Shown here: positions 1-14,000 of the stretch, piece after piece
How positions within the stretch are numbered: position 1 is the stretch's first letter
How the letters are laid out: each line of letters opens with the position of its first letter
Assembly (NCBI RefSeq): GCF_008831285.2
Contig: NC_045145.1
Span: 23,372,802 to 23,436,801, forward strand
DNA length: 64,000 bases
Source of the DNA: Nymphaea colorata
Taxonomy: Eukaryota; Streptophyta; Magnoliopsida; Nymphaeales; Nymphaeaceae
Reading direction: 5' to 3'
Translations under genes and position numbers: made by a program
The notes under the pieces: model-generated
The model's database searches: none
The model's input: only the letters and a program-made list of their open reading frames with translations
What the model was told of the DNA's origin: nothing

Positions 1-525
1 ACTCAAGCAAACACGCTTTCAAAAATTTGACAAGAAATACTTCTCCTGCCACTCCACCACTAGTTTCTGATGCAGTGATAGGGAGGATCGACTCGTCTTA
101 TGAATCACTAATCAACTAATTGAATTGGATGGGTAAGATAAATGATCAAGGGTTTAAGGGATCACATTCAAGTGAGACTGCGATCAAATTTGAGTGAGGT
201 CGAGTAGACTTAGCGCCCAAACCAAAACAGCGCATTTAGTCTTAATTAACCAAGAGATCAAATTAGTGCCCTAGGCCGGACCAGATCTAAACCAGCCATG
301 CACTTCTAAATAAGTGTGTAACTATCGAGTCCAGCTCGAGCTCAAGCTCCACCCAGCTTGAGTTCAGGCCTAACATGTCAAATTCCCTAGTTGTCCATGG
401 GCTTAGTCTGGCTTGTCGAGCTCACTCTGGCTCGGTCACCTAACCCAGCTGAAGCCATCTACACAAACTTTTGGATACTTGTCTTTTTAAAAATATAACA
501 ACTGTCGGCGAAATTTCCATGGTGT

Positions 526-550
526 AATAAATAAATAAATAAATAAATAA

Positions 551-592
<42 letters not shown>

Positions 593-609
593 GGAGAGAG
601 AGAGAGAAA
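526..609. repeat. Compound microsatellite (AAAT)n-(TA)n-(GA)n
   Basis: Three simple repeats run directly into each other: AAAT units, then a pure TA run, then GAGAG units. Confidence 0.95.
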
Positions 610-939
610 GATAGAATGTTTTAAGAGTTACTGCTATGTAGCATAATTTTGTTGGTCAGCTATCAAAATCCCCTCAAAGTTCTATCATGATTTTAAAACA
701 TATTATGGCGGATACTCCATTACCAACGTCCACGAATTACTTACGCTTATCAGAGATCGAGAAGGGACCTCTGCAATCCTTTTTTCTTATGATCAAAGCA
801 AGGAAACGAATATATAAAATATATCATATGCTTTATATTTCCACCAAATACTTCTTTTATATATATATATATATATATATAATTTTACTTTTGGAAAAAC
901 ATCATGGAGAGATTACCCAGGATGGGAAACCCCTAAACA

Positions 940-1088
940 AGTGGTGGAGCCAGAAAAAAAATTTCTAGAGGGGCACCAATGTACATAAATAGTCACATAT
1001 ATATGAAGACAGCAATATAACAATAATGATATTTTGTGGGGTTGGTGCAGTCAATTGCCCACACAAAACTACATGTGGCTCTGCCACT
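940..1088. repeat. Short TIR element (MITE-like), copy 1
   Basis: The left end reads AGTGGTGGAGCCAGA and the reverse complement of the right end reads AGTGGCAGAGCCACA, so the segment has imperfect 15-bp inverted ends. Internal words (GGGCACC, and GGGTTGGTG followed by CAATTGCCC) recur at about 31205-31348, which shows it is a dispersed element. It has no coding capacity. I could not assign the superfamily. Confidence 0.5.
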
Positions 1089-1959
1089 GCCCTCAAATCC
1101 ATTTTCCATTTTGACATGCATGGGCTTGTTTAATAGACGAGAGCCTTTGATATTCAAACCAGTGACTGGCCACTGCTGCCCAGCCATATGCACCAAACTC
1201 ATTCGGGCTTCCATTTAGAGATGTCAACAGATCAGATATACCTTTAATCATATTCACTTTTTTGGATATTTACATATTCAAATTTGATTTCGGATTTGAA
1301 TACAAATAAAGAGAAGTCATATCTGAATTCGATTTTTATATTTATATCTGAATCCAATCAGATATTTATGTATATCTAAATATGATCAGATGTCATTTCT
1401 TAAATCCGAGTCCAAACAGATTTCTTAACCGGATATTAACTTTTTTTTCATATCTAATTTTTTTGGACCAACTCGTTCAAATATCCGATTCAAATCAGAT
1501 ATATTAACATTCTAACATCCATTTACACTTTGGACATTTTTCCATGCATGATATTTTTCTTCCTCACCTTATTCTTCTAAATCCTTTGGCTGAAATAGTA
1601 TGAAGGAGGCATAACCTCCTGCACATCTGTTTTTAGACTAATCTCTCTCAATTAAAAGATATAAATACTTGAATGGCAGTAAAAATGGCCCAATCATAGA
1701 CATCCGATATCCAATAAGGGCCGAAAATTGACTTCGAAGTTCCTAAGTTACTTTTATCAGATCTGGATCCTGATTTCAGAAATTCTGAATCCAAATACGA
1801 GAACGGACCCGATGAACGAAAACAGGATTAAGTCAATTCTGATGAATAGTAAAGCCTTCTCAAATCCAGAACTTTTAGATCCCTTACTTCCACTACAGTC
1901 TAAAACAGCCAATTTTCTCCTCTAATGTTTCGCAAATCAAATCCGGGACATCGATCTGA

Positions 1960-1966
1960 TATAAAT
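1960..1966 (+). promoter_or_regulatory. Candidate TATA box of SPPA
   Basis: TATAAAT lies 164 bp upstream of the SPPA start codon. This would give a 5' leader of roughly 130 nt, a normal length for a plant gene. The assignment rests on motif and position only. Confidence 0.45.
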
Positions 1967-2129
1967 CCAAGATCCAAGCGAAGTGAGACCACGCGAACGT
2001 TGAGTGGAGCCAAATCGGAGAGCTCCCAGCGAGTGACGTGGCGTCCCCTCTTTCCCTCCATTGTCGCCCATAAATTAACTCGCCTTGCCCGGCAAGCATC
2101 ATCTCGCTCTCCCTCTCTCGACACAGAAG

Positions 2130-3584
2130 ATGCTGAAGCATTCTTCCCCTCACCTCCGTCTCTCACTCCGCAGTCTCCTCCCTGCGCCCTCCTCTCGCTC
2201 TCCCATAATTCCGGTTGCCCGATTTCCTTACCGGCCGGAGAACTGCTTCCGTTCACTCCTTCGCAGCTCCTTCTACCGTTTCGCCGTCGACGAGAAGTCG
2301 TTGCCCGCGGATGCGCAGACGGAGCCTGGAGCATCGGGGATTGAGTCGCCGGATAAGGAAGGGAATGGGAGTTGGATAGGGAAGGACGATTATCCCAGCG
2401 GTGAGCTCGAATTTCGGCCCTGCGGGCCGTGGATGAGCTTCTTGGTGAAGCTTCGGATGCTCTTCGCCTGGCCGTGGGAGCGCGTTCGCAAGGGGTGCGT
2501 CTTGTCGATGAAGCTGCGTGGACCGGTGTGGATGTATTTGCCATTCGGTTTGTCTTATTGTGTTTCCTTTTCCTGTTTGATTTAGTTGTTTCTTTTTATT
2601 GCCGAAAGATGTGAGTGATTCTGTTTCCATTGTTGACCTTTAAGGTGCTTTCGCTCTGGTGAAATGAAAAGTTTATGCAGTTGTATGTGAAGAGCTGGAT
2701 GTTAGTTATATATTTCTAAGTGGGGGGATTGTTATTTGCGAATATAGAGATGATATACCTAGTAAATGTGCCTCATTTCATGCCTACTCTAGATGACAAA
2801 ATCATTTGTGAGCCAATTGTCGTTAGTAAAACAATGCATGATGAACCTAAGGTGCATTTTGTCTAGCTGCTATGCGGACTTAATTTGGAAGGGAGTAGAC
2901 GAGAAGCAGTATGATCTTACTGAAACCTATTTGTCTGTTCAAAGAATGATTACCAGATTCAAGCCTTGTTCAACTGCAGTATGCTATATTTCTCGATGTA
3001 GTATTTTCTTACGTATAATTTCTTCTTGCTATCAGGTGTCTGATCAGTTGCAAAGTCGCTTTTCTTCTAGATTATCTCTTCCTCAAATATGTGAAAATTT
3101 CATAAAGGCAGCTTATGATCCTCGTATTTCTGGCATTTTTCTTCAAATTGAGCCTCTTGAATGTGGATGGGGCAAGATAGAGGAAATTAGAAGACATATA
3201 CTGGACTTTAAGAAGTCAGGTAAATGATTTGGGTCCTACGATTCTTTTTCTCATGAAGCATCAAGTGATGTTTTAACTTTGTCGGTCTTCACTGTTTCAA
3301 ATTATAACGTTATGTCCATGAATATTATGAATGTTCTGTTTTGTATATATTTTGACAGTTTGATGATATGAAAGGAATTTTGACTCTACACTCTGCGTAA
3401 GTTGTAAACTTGTAACTTAAGTAGAGCAAACCTTATAGTAGAACTGCTTTATTTAGTAAGATTTGTTTGAAAAAAACTACAAAAGAAAAAACTAAAAAAT
3501 GTATGTGGCTGAAGTTGGTGCATACAAAAGAACAAGGGTGTGCTAATACATCGAGATCTGCATGTCCGTAGAGTCTACAAATCA

Positions 3585-3621
<37 letters not shown>

Positions 3622-5253
3622 CGTCTTTTTTTTTTTTGCTTTGCTTAAGGCATAAAATTCAGTTAAAAAACAACATTTTACAATTCTTTGTACATAGCAT
3701 GGCACATAATATTTGACTAACCCCTAAATGGGTTGAAAAGTGAAGAAACTAATGGTTCTTGCTGCAGATTGTGCAATGTCTAATTAACATGTTGGCTTCT
3801 ACTCTGCTGAAAATTACCATGCATCTCCAGAATTCACCATCGTTTGCAGCAGCATGCTGATCTTATCAATATCAATGTTCATAAATCACATTAAGAGGAT
3901 AGAGCATATTGTTCTTTCATACTGTAGCTGTTTTCCCCTGTAACTGTAAGATATGTCCCAAGACAACAACAACATCAATAACAGGAAAAGGGAAAGGTGG
4001 GAAACTCAGTAGAATACAAAAAAAAAAGATACATGCTAACATTAAAAGTACCACGTTAAGCAAAATTTAGATGTAGAATATGAAGTATGATAAATTTTGT
4101 AAGCAGCAAAGGTCACTGAAGTACTTGGAGAGTCACAAATTTACATTCCACTTGTTAATGTACTGAAAAACATTACGGAAGTTTAACTGAATCTTCTAAT
4201 GTGTGGCCACAGGTAAGTTCATTGTAAGTTATGTTCCTGTATGCCGAGAGAAGGAGTACTACCTTGCCTGTGCATGTGGAGAGTTGTATGTGCCTCCTAG
4301 TGCATATATCAGTTTGTACGGTTTGAAGGTTGAGGCATCATTTCTTGGAGGTAAGCCGTATCAAAACTTTAGAACTTCTTTCACTAGACCACTGAAATTT
4401 ATTCAGGCACTGGACAGAATTCAATTGGAAAAAGATTCTTCAGGAGATCAGGAAAATTTTACATTTCTGACATAGAAAGAAAATGTTGTATGCAAGTACT
4501 TTGAAAGAAAATGGAGAAATCCATAAATAAATGTGTAGAACCAGGTTTAGGAAAAAAGAATATCCACTTCATTAGAAAGCCCTAATCCCATTTTTATAGT
4601 GATTAGGGGGTAAAGAGGAATTACACAAAAATCCATAAAGAAATAAAAAATAATAAAAAATTACTACCCAACTTCCTAAATATTTCATAAAACCACCTAA
4701 TGACTTTTATTTCTTAGTACTCCCCCCAATTTGGAGCATATATGTCAATCACACTCAGCTTGTTACTACATCTTGATCAGAAATAGGAAGAGGCTTGGTG
4801 AACACATCTGCAACTTGATCTTTTGAAGCAACATGACTAGTAGATTATGACGAATAGAGTCAGTCGTACATATCTATTTTATTTAGACCCTTGTCATGGA
4901 AAAATAAGGAAAAATGAGAAAAATGAATTATGATACTTTGAAAGTACCACCAAAAGAAACATATCATGTTTTTGTTACCACATCTTCATGTTTTTTTCCT
5001 TGCAAAATTTTTTCTAGTAATTTTTGAATTTCTGAGATTTCCTCTAGGAAAACAAACTTTCTGGTTAATTCCAAGAGAAAACTGACCAATAAAAACCCTA
5101 GCATGACACTTGTGACATTGATCCAGGCCCATGATCCTCTAGTAGAGTACCTTTTTCATAATTATGAAGGGTATTTTTTAACATGGGGAATAGTTAAATA
5201 CTATATAACTATATATAACCCTATGCATGGTGGCATAACAAAATTAGGATAAG

Positions 5254-5287
<34 letters not shown>

Positions 5288-8200
5288 GTCTGTGTGTGGC
5301 AAGCTTCAATTCTGCCACTATGTTGTTTTATTGAATGGGTGAAGATGTCTCAGTGGCTTTCTTTGCCACTGTGGGTATTTGATGGCTTTTACAAACCACT
5401 TTTTGCCAGATTTGTAGTTCAACATTCAGACCTTTAGCTGTACAAGCTTAAAAACTGCATATCCTAGATAAATTGAAAGAAACTTTTCTAAATTAAGTGC
5501 TGCTTTTGTAATATGTAAAGAATAGGTGATCAAAGGGTACTGATTCTTTCTGCTATCAATTGAAATTTCAGTGCAACTTATGATAGTATGGCCTTCTGAA
5601 GCTATTGATGCCATCCTTTCTTCTGATTCATATTGTTATCTCTTGTTCCTGTATGGTTGAGCTTCATCTACAACTTCTAGTTCTCTTATGCTGATATCGT
5701 GGCATTCATATATCTGTTTTCTCAGGAGTTTTTGAGAAAATTGGAATAGAACCACAAGTACAAAGAATAGGTAAATACAAAAGCACAGGAGATCTACTTT
5801 CACGCAAGAGTATGTCAAAGGAAAACTGTGAAATGCTGACTACATTGCTTGATAACATATATGGAAATTGGCTGGACACAATAAGCTCTACCAGAGGTGC
5901 TCCTTGAGCTTCTTATTTCTTTGTTCATTGGTGCTAATGTTCCACTGGTTAAAAAGCTAATTGACCCTTTATGTCTCCCGCATTTTTAGGGAAGCAAAGA
6001 GATGAGATAGAGAATTTTCTAAATGAAGGAATTTATGAAGTACAGCGACTGAAAGAAAATGGGTGGATTACAGATATAAGTTACGAAGATGAGGTTTAAA
6101 TTTCTGTCCTGTCTTTGAATCTGTAAGAACATGATGCTGTTGCTAATGAAGCTGATAATATGCAAGTGAATATGCTGAGGATGTGATAAATAATGCATAG
6201 TCATGTCTTCCCTTTTATTCTGGATAGCTTAGATTGAGAGAAAGAAAAAGGTTGATGCATGGCTATGCATCAACCTCATCATTCAAAAATTATAGGAAGT
6301 GGGTATGTGTAGCTGCCCACAGGATACTGTTATTTTATAAATGTCTGTTGTCTTCCAGGCAAATCATTGGTTGATTTTTCTAGGTTCCTGAGAGAACATT
6401 TCCCTGTATGGTTGATTCAACATTTGAATGTGGTCAATCTTGTTCTCCAGCATATTTACTCCCTATTGATTGAGTATTTGAAGTTCTGTTTGGAGTTAAT
6501 GCCATGTGCTTCTGTTTAAAGTGTCTTTGAGCTTGTCCATTGTTATCTAGTAGAAGATAATGCCATGCATTTTTCTCTTAACTTCTGTGAATTGCCGAAG
6601 TGGTTGTCAACTTTGAAATGTGGCGAGCAGAATAATTTTTGAATCAACTTCCTGCCATGGAGCCTCATTGGGAATCTATTTATGAACTCCAAATTTCTGA
6701 ATGTGGTGGCTGCCTTTAATTCTGAAATTTGTCGGTTCAATAACAATTCCTGCTATTTTTTTGATGCTTTAAGATAGCTTGAGTGAAGTTTAGTTATTGG
6801 AAACCCATTTTCTGCACATATGGATTCTAAGATCATAATTGCCTAATTAGCATAGAAACATTGATTGCATGATCTTCCCTAGATATGCATTTGAAATGTT
6901 ACCCAGTTGATAACTTAATTTTCCAATGTTACCAAAAAGCAAAAGCTGAAGGCCAGTCTGTTATGTTAGGTTCTATGCTTCTGAGTTCCAATGTTAATGT
7001 CTGAGGAAATATGTTTCTTAAAGAGAGGGAGGTCCGACATTCATCCATAATGAGTTGGTACAATTATATAGTGTGTTTATGGCTGCCGCCCTTGTTCGTA
7101 TCTTATTCTTAAGGATATGGAACTAGAGGTTGGGCACTAGATTGCATTCTAGTGCCTTCCTACGATATAATGGTCTCTGTTGGACAGGTAGAAAACCCTC
7201 AGCCTGAACAATGTACCACCTCCTTTTCTGCTATCTAGTCTAGTTTCGTTACATGCTGCCACCCTATCTTAAATTTGTATAATTCAAGGGTTGACAAATT
7301 CTGTAGTTATCTACATGATTTTTGGTCAAATAGATTATATGATCATTAGGTGATCAAGACACATTTCAATATGAAGCACAAAGAAAAAATTGAAATCTGT
7401 CCCCTTCTCTTTCTTTTGAAATTCTTGATATTTCTGGCACAAAATATTTATCTTTTAGTTCAGTATCCACTATCAAATTATTGACTTTTCTTTCAACATA
7501 GGCCTTTTTTACAAAAGATTTATTATAGTAGATGATTTGCATCTTTTAATTGTTTTCTTTCTGTACATTGGATAAGTCTCACTTGGTAGGATTTCACTCA
7601 TTTTTGTTATATTCATGTAACAGGTGATGGATTTGTTAAAGGAGAGGTTGGGCCAGAAAGGAAAGAAGCTGCTCACAGTTGACTACAAGTAAAGTTTTTC
7701 AGTTTCATGTCATGACATTGCTCATCTTGTTTGTTCCCTATGTCACGTAGGTGGGGGTGCGGGTGCCAGAGCAGCACATCCTAAAAAATTTGGGTGCAGG
7801 GGTGCGGCGAGGGTATTTTATTATGATTATTACTAATTTGTTATATATATGAATAATATACAATAAAATTATCTATAAGCAACAAAATTATCTATAAGCA
7901 ACAAAATTATCAAATGACAGCATGATATCTATACCAAACACACTATGTAGTGTTATTGTTTATTAATATAATAAAATTTAAAACGTTACAGGAAAAGCAA
8001 GAAGTGAAAACTGTAAAAGTAAAACACGATGAGAATTAAGAAAACAGAATTTCAAAATGAAAACACACTGTAAACAAACAGGAACTCAAACATTATAAAA
8101 AAAGGACAAGGTTCAAACACTAATAGCCTAACAGAAATGATGCATCACAGTTTCAATGACTAATAGTTTAACGAAACAGATCATCGATACATGAGCATCA

Positions 8201-11028
8201 CACATATTCACAACAAAAAGCATGCTGCAAACAAGAAAATGGAGTTGCACTCACAGTATGGTAATTAACATAATCGGTTCAAAATAAAAAACATGTGGCA
8301 AATAAACTCATTGCACAGAAAAACTTAACAGTAAAAAAATAATTATGAATAGCCATCACAAAACAAACCCAGTCGCCGGAAAAAGAAGAAGGGGCTGCCG
8401 CTGAAAAAAAATGTCTGAAAAAGAAGAAGAGGCTGCTGCTGAAAAAGAAACCAGTTCGAACGGCAGTATACGCAGGAGCTAAAGGTCACCCCGTTGCCAG
8501 AAGGAGATCCGTTGCTGGAAAGAGCACAACCTGACGATGAATAGTTGCCGGAAGCTGCTGAAGGTCACCGGAAAGAGAGAAGTGCCCAGGCGGAAGGGAA
8601 AAAATGGGAAAGGGGCTTCAGTCAAGGGTTTTGACCGAAACCCTAAATCCTTTGGCGCCTCATTTTTAACAAGTGATATTTAAAAAAATAAATAAAAAAG
8701 ACAAAAATAGGCCTGACGTGAGTCAGGTGCGTATCCACAAATACCAATTTTGACCAGGTGAGCTGGTTGCACCTGATTCACTTTGACCGCACTCGGGTGC
8801 GCGTCTGAACCGTACTTGAGTCCACATCTGCACCCACACCCGCATCCGCACCCGCATCTGCACCCGGACCCGCATCTGCTCCCGCATCGTGTTGACGTGG
8901 GTGCAGCTTCTAAATCAAAGCACCCGTATGACCTTGTTTGTTCCCCTGTTTCCCTGGCTGATGTTCCTTCAGTGCCATGTTCACTTTGTAGTCTGTACCA
9001 TGCAAAGTTTATCATATTTTCCTTCTCCTATTTATAGTTTATAACTTTGTCGACTATCTGTTTGTATATGATGCTAAAGAAGTCAGAATATGGTCATATT
9101 TGTGGCTTTTCAATGTAACTATAAAAAATTTAGGGTTTTTCTGAAGCAATGAACTTCATGCTTGTTTCACCAACCATGAAGGAAGACAATTAGCAATGTG
9201 AATACACATTAAGTTCGTTATGTTGGGATCTGTTTGCAAATCATGTCATTATAAGCTGTGTTGCTGTAGGAACTTTATTGGTCGTTTTTGCATTCAACCA
9301 ATTTAAGGTTAACAATGTTGTATTTCAGTATAATCAAGTCTAAACTATGTCACATGGGTGCAAGGTGAGGGTGCAAATGCGGCAATTTTTCAAAAAAAAT
9401 TTAGGTGCGGGTGCAGTGAGGATGTATATATATGTGTGTGTATGAATGTGTATAAATAATTTGTCACAGAGTTATTTAACTATTTACTAACGTTATTTAT
9501 CTATATTTACATGTAAACTTTTTGTATCAGAAATAGTTTAGTTATGTACAGTTGTGCACATTTAAAATGGTCAGTTTTGGCCTGGTTCGGCTAAACGAAT
9601 TGTATGTGTTGTGTCAGAGAAGCACCAACACCAGCACCAGCACCAGCACCAGCGTAGACATAGGTCCGACATGGGTGTGGCAGCCATTTAGAAGCACTCA
9701 TGGACACAGAGTCTAAAATTGACCATTGAGTTTGGGACGTGAAAAGCAGGATTTGTTCAAGACGGTGTTTAGTTCACTAGTTTTTCATGTCATCATCATA
9801 AAACCTTTTGTACTATGTCACATAGGTATGGGTACAAACCACTTTCAAAAAACTTGGGTGCGGGGGTACGGCCGTACACACACATGCACATATATATATA
9901 TATATGTCAAAAAATTTCAAACAGAATAACACATTCGCACATTTATATATATAAAAAAATTACAAACTTATATGAAAAACACCTAACAAGAGCTGCAAAG
10001 ACGCACGCAAAAAAGAACACGATGACCATGAGTCACTAAACTTCCCCAAACTGTCAAAATTTTTACAGAATCAGTCACTAAACTTCCCCAAACAGTCACG
10101 ATTTTTTACAGAATAACTTTGGCAAAGACTTTCCCAAAATCGAACACGCTGTAAATAACGCACAAAAGAAAAACGAAATTTCTATTGAGTAAATAACACG
10201 CGCAGAAGAACAAATGATCAAAAACTGATGCATATGAGAACAAATGATGAAAAACTGATGAGGCGCACAACACATGATCAACGATGAAAAAATGATGTGC
10301 GGCGTTTAAAGTATCTCCAAGACAGACGAAAAAATGATGAAAAACTTAACTACGAGATCTAAGAAATGAAGAGGCGCACAACATATGATCAACGATGAGG
10401 AGGAGACAAAGTCATAACCATCGAGAGGGAAGGAACGAAGAGGAGGTAGGGAGGAGGACATGAAATAGAAGAAATTGGTCAAACAGAAGCTAATACCGTC
10501 CACAGTCGCTGCCGTTCGTCCACCGGTCCACCCAAGTCGCCGATCACCGTACGCTGTCGCCGGTCACCACATTTCGTCCACCCAAGTCGCCGGTCACCGT
10601 ATGCCGTCGCTGCCGTTCGTCCACCCAAGTCGCCGATCGCCCCAAATGCAGTATTCGTGAAATGGGTAGAAGGAAGAAGATGTCGAGGGTTTAGGCCTTT
10701 AGGGTTTCATTTGACCAATTTAACGTTAGATTAGTTTTAAAAGTTAAAAACTTAAAATCGTTAATTTCAAAATTGGACATCTTTGGACTCGGTCAAAGTT
10801 GACCGAATCCGAAAATGGACCGATTTGAACCCGGGTACGTTGACCGTACCAGGTACCGCGTTGACCGAATTAGTGACGCACCCATAGCCGTACCGGTACC
10901 GTGCGGGTACTCATACGTATCTGGAATGTCAGACATAGCTTTTGTATATGTCTATGTCACATGGGTGTGGGTGCAAACTACAAATACTGGTGCAAAGGAC
11001 ATATATATATATATATATATATATAGGG

Positions 11029-11062
<34 letters not shown>

Positions 11063-14000
11063 CAACAATAAGATTTCAAACACATAAATTTATTGTTTAA
11101 ACTTTAAATTTATAAAGTCTGAATTATTAAAAAAATTCAAATTTTCCAAAAAATTAATGAAAAATAAGTCAGAGGTGTCCCATGCCCGCACGTGTGTCCA
11201 GCTATGTTGACATGGATATGGTGCCCTTCCAGAGTGTATGTGTGATGTAGGTATATCTGTGGGAACTTCATTCATGTCAATCTCCTCTTGTTTGAAAGCA
11301 TGACAACCTAATTTGGATAACTCCAATACATATTTGGCTCATGCAGCGGAACAAGCATGTTCTTGCCTAAAACAGTGCATTAATTTGGTTGGAGAATTAC
11401 TGTATCCCTTTCTACTTTTTGGGCGTGTTATGTTGAGAAGCATCTCATGTTTGATGCTCCACAGCTTCACATTCTTGCTGCCACCCTCCTAGAAGAACCA
11501 TGGTCCTTTTGCCTAACAGTTTTGCTCTTGCACTTATCTTTTGTTGATTTGAATATTTTTTTTTCTTTTTTCTTATATACAAGTGTTACTTTTCTTAATT
11601 TGAATATCTTTTTATTGAATGATAAAACTTCTTCTGTATGTTAAATTAATTAAATTATATTATCTGGAATGTCAGACAAGTGTTATCCTATTGGTGAAAA
11701 TAATTTTCTGGAGCATTTGTCATTCATTGAACATCTCATTGCAGTGGTGTTCATTCAAAAACATGTTCCATGTAGATTTGTACTATGAATTCTCTTTTTT
11801 TTTTTTCCTTTTGGAAAAGTGATTATTTGGTGGGTGTATTTTAATTTTTAAATGTGTCATTCATGTCTCTATCAGGAGATACTCAAAAGTTAGAAATTGG
11901 ACACTTGGATTGACAGGAGGTAAAGATCAAATTGCAATAATCAGAGCTTCTGGAAGTATAAGTCGGGTTCGTAGTCCTCTCAGCGGTTCTGGATCTGGTA
12001 TTATTGCAGACAAGTTCATTGAGAAGATCCGTAGTGTTAGAGGTTGGTATTCTGAAGTTACAATTCCTTACATTCTTTCCATGCTGGTGGTCATAGGGTT
12101 TATATGTTTCACAAGAAATGTAGAAAGCTTTTATCTGAATAATTGGAAGTCTAAATTTTCTTCTTCAAGAACACAACAGTCATTAAGCATTCTAGATTAA
12201 AATATTAGGTATTCCACTAGCTTATAAACTTCAAATCACTGATGAACGAAAGAAGTGGCAAATGGCAAACTCTGTTGAACACCTAAACATGGTCATGCAG
12301 CTACCGATGGTTGTTAGATGGAGCAAGACTTCATGTATCCAGAGTTGGATGTGAATCCAACTGGCTCACTGACATGATGAACACTCAAGTTGGTTATCTA
12401 TATTACTCTTACATGAACTCTTGAGTTGGATAAGAGTATTTTATTTGAAGTATGGTTGGTTCAATAGTAAAAGTATTTTACTTGGGATATGTACCTTCAA
12501 GTATGGACATTGTTGTATGAGACCTTTTCTATTGTAGCCTTCTCTGCTCCTCAATTCCTTCATTTTTTCATCATTTACTTCCAATTTTTTTAATCCTTTA
12601 TAAATCAATATGAATATAGCTCTCCAAATTTTAAGAAGATGCAGCCCATTTGGTTCAAGCTGCTGGGCAAGACTCATTTTTGCTATGTCACACGGGTGCT
12701 GGTGTGGGTACAGGTACAGACCATTTTCAAAAAACTTGAGGGCGGGGGTACAGCCCTACACACACGCACATATATATATCAAAAATTACGAACAAAATAA
12801 CATATTCCGTTTTACCTTCAATTTTATAAATATGTTATTCTGTTTGTAATTTTTTTGATATATATATATATATATATATATATATCAAAAAAATTACAAA
12901 CAGAATAACATATTTATAAAATTGAAGGTAAAACGGAAGATTAGTAATCTAGTTTTACTTTCTATACTTCACATCCAGTTTAGCTTAGCTCGCAAATTTA
13001 CTGTCAGCTCCTTTACTACGACTCAAAGAAAGGAAGTCTTCTATTCTGACACAGTGATGAATTAGTTCCCTACATGGTCTTAACAAAAGAAAGAAGATGA
13101 AGAAAAACGTAAACTGGGATTGAACTGAGTTCGATCCTCCAACAAGTCCTAGGTAAAACGGAAGAGATTAGAGGACAAGAACAAACTCAACACAGTGAAC
13201 CGTCTGCAGCTGCTCGCTTACACCATTTTCCCTTATTAACACAACAACAACCACAAAATATACAGTCTTATGCATTAATAGAAGAACGGAAGGACGAAGC
13301 TCGATCAAGCAGTCAAGAATGATTACAAAGGCACTTGTGAGAAAATCGAAGAACAAAAAACGAAGAGAGGAGCTCGATCTTCACAAAACCCTAAAAACCA
13401 AGCAAAACCAAAAGAAAGAGCTCGCTGAAGAGGAAGAAGCAGAACCATCGAGTTGAATCGCTGCTCTCGCTCGCCACTCGCCATTCGCCGCTGGCTGTTT
13501 GCCTCTCGTCGTCGGTCTCTATCAGTGAAGAAGAAGACAAAGTGAAGAACCGTCATCAACGAAAGGATTTTGATGGGTTTCGATGTTTTTAACGTGAAAA
13601 ATGTAAAAAAACGTTAAAATGTAAAACATGTTAAAAACTGAACGCAAACAATTTTGGACTTTGTCAAGTTTGACTGAGTCTGAAAATGGACGGACTTGAC
13701 CTCGGGTACGTTGACCGTACCTGGTGTGGTCAACGGAGTACCTGAGTCGCACCCGATGCCACACCCGTACCCGTATCAGTGTCGTACCGGTTCCTTGCGG
13801 GCAGTACCCGTGTTACATAGCATTTTTGATAAACACATGCCATATGATTGGATTCTTTTTTGTTGTTTGAATTGATGAAGAAAATGAAAAAGAGCTGAAA
13901 TAAGGTTATCATGTTTCTCCAATGCTGACTTCATTCCTTCACTACCATCCCATGAGGAAAGTGTCTTATTGATGAAACTTTACCTGAATGCCTCTTGGTT

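Larger units (their letters stand above)
1..1930. other. Intergenic DNA upstream of SPPA, repeat-rich
   Basis: I see no supportable gene here. About 300-450 is rich in GAGCTCGAGCT-like words, a low-complexity dispersed repeat seen in many plant genomes. A compound microsatellite lies at 526-609 and a short terminal-inverted-repeat element at 940-1088. An A+T-rich stretch at about 1219-1522 repeats the words GATAT, ATCAGATAT and CGAATTC-like motifs and looks like an old non-coding repeat. The short ORFs here show no recognisable protein family. Confidence 0.7.

Noticed and set aside
1900-2544. 214-codon minus-strand ORF
   Set aside because: Antisense of SPPA exon 1 and its promoter, with Arg/Ser-rich low-complexity composition; the plus strand encodes the conserved protein.
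8680-9037. Overlapping ORFs with Cys/Gly-rich or His/Pro-rich products
   Set aside because: They translate a 6- to 12-bp tandem repeat (CACCCGCATCTG-like) in the right arm of a transposon, in opposite frames; this is low complexity, not a metal-binding protein.
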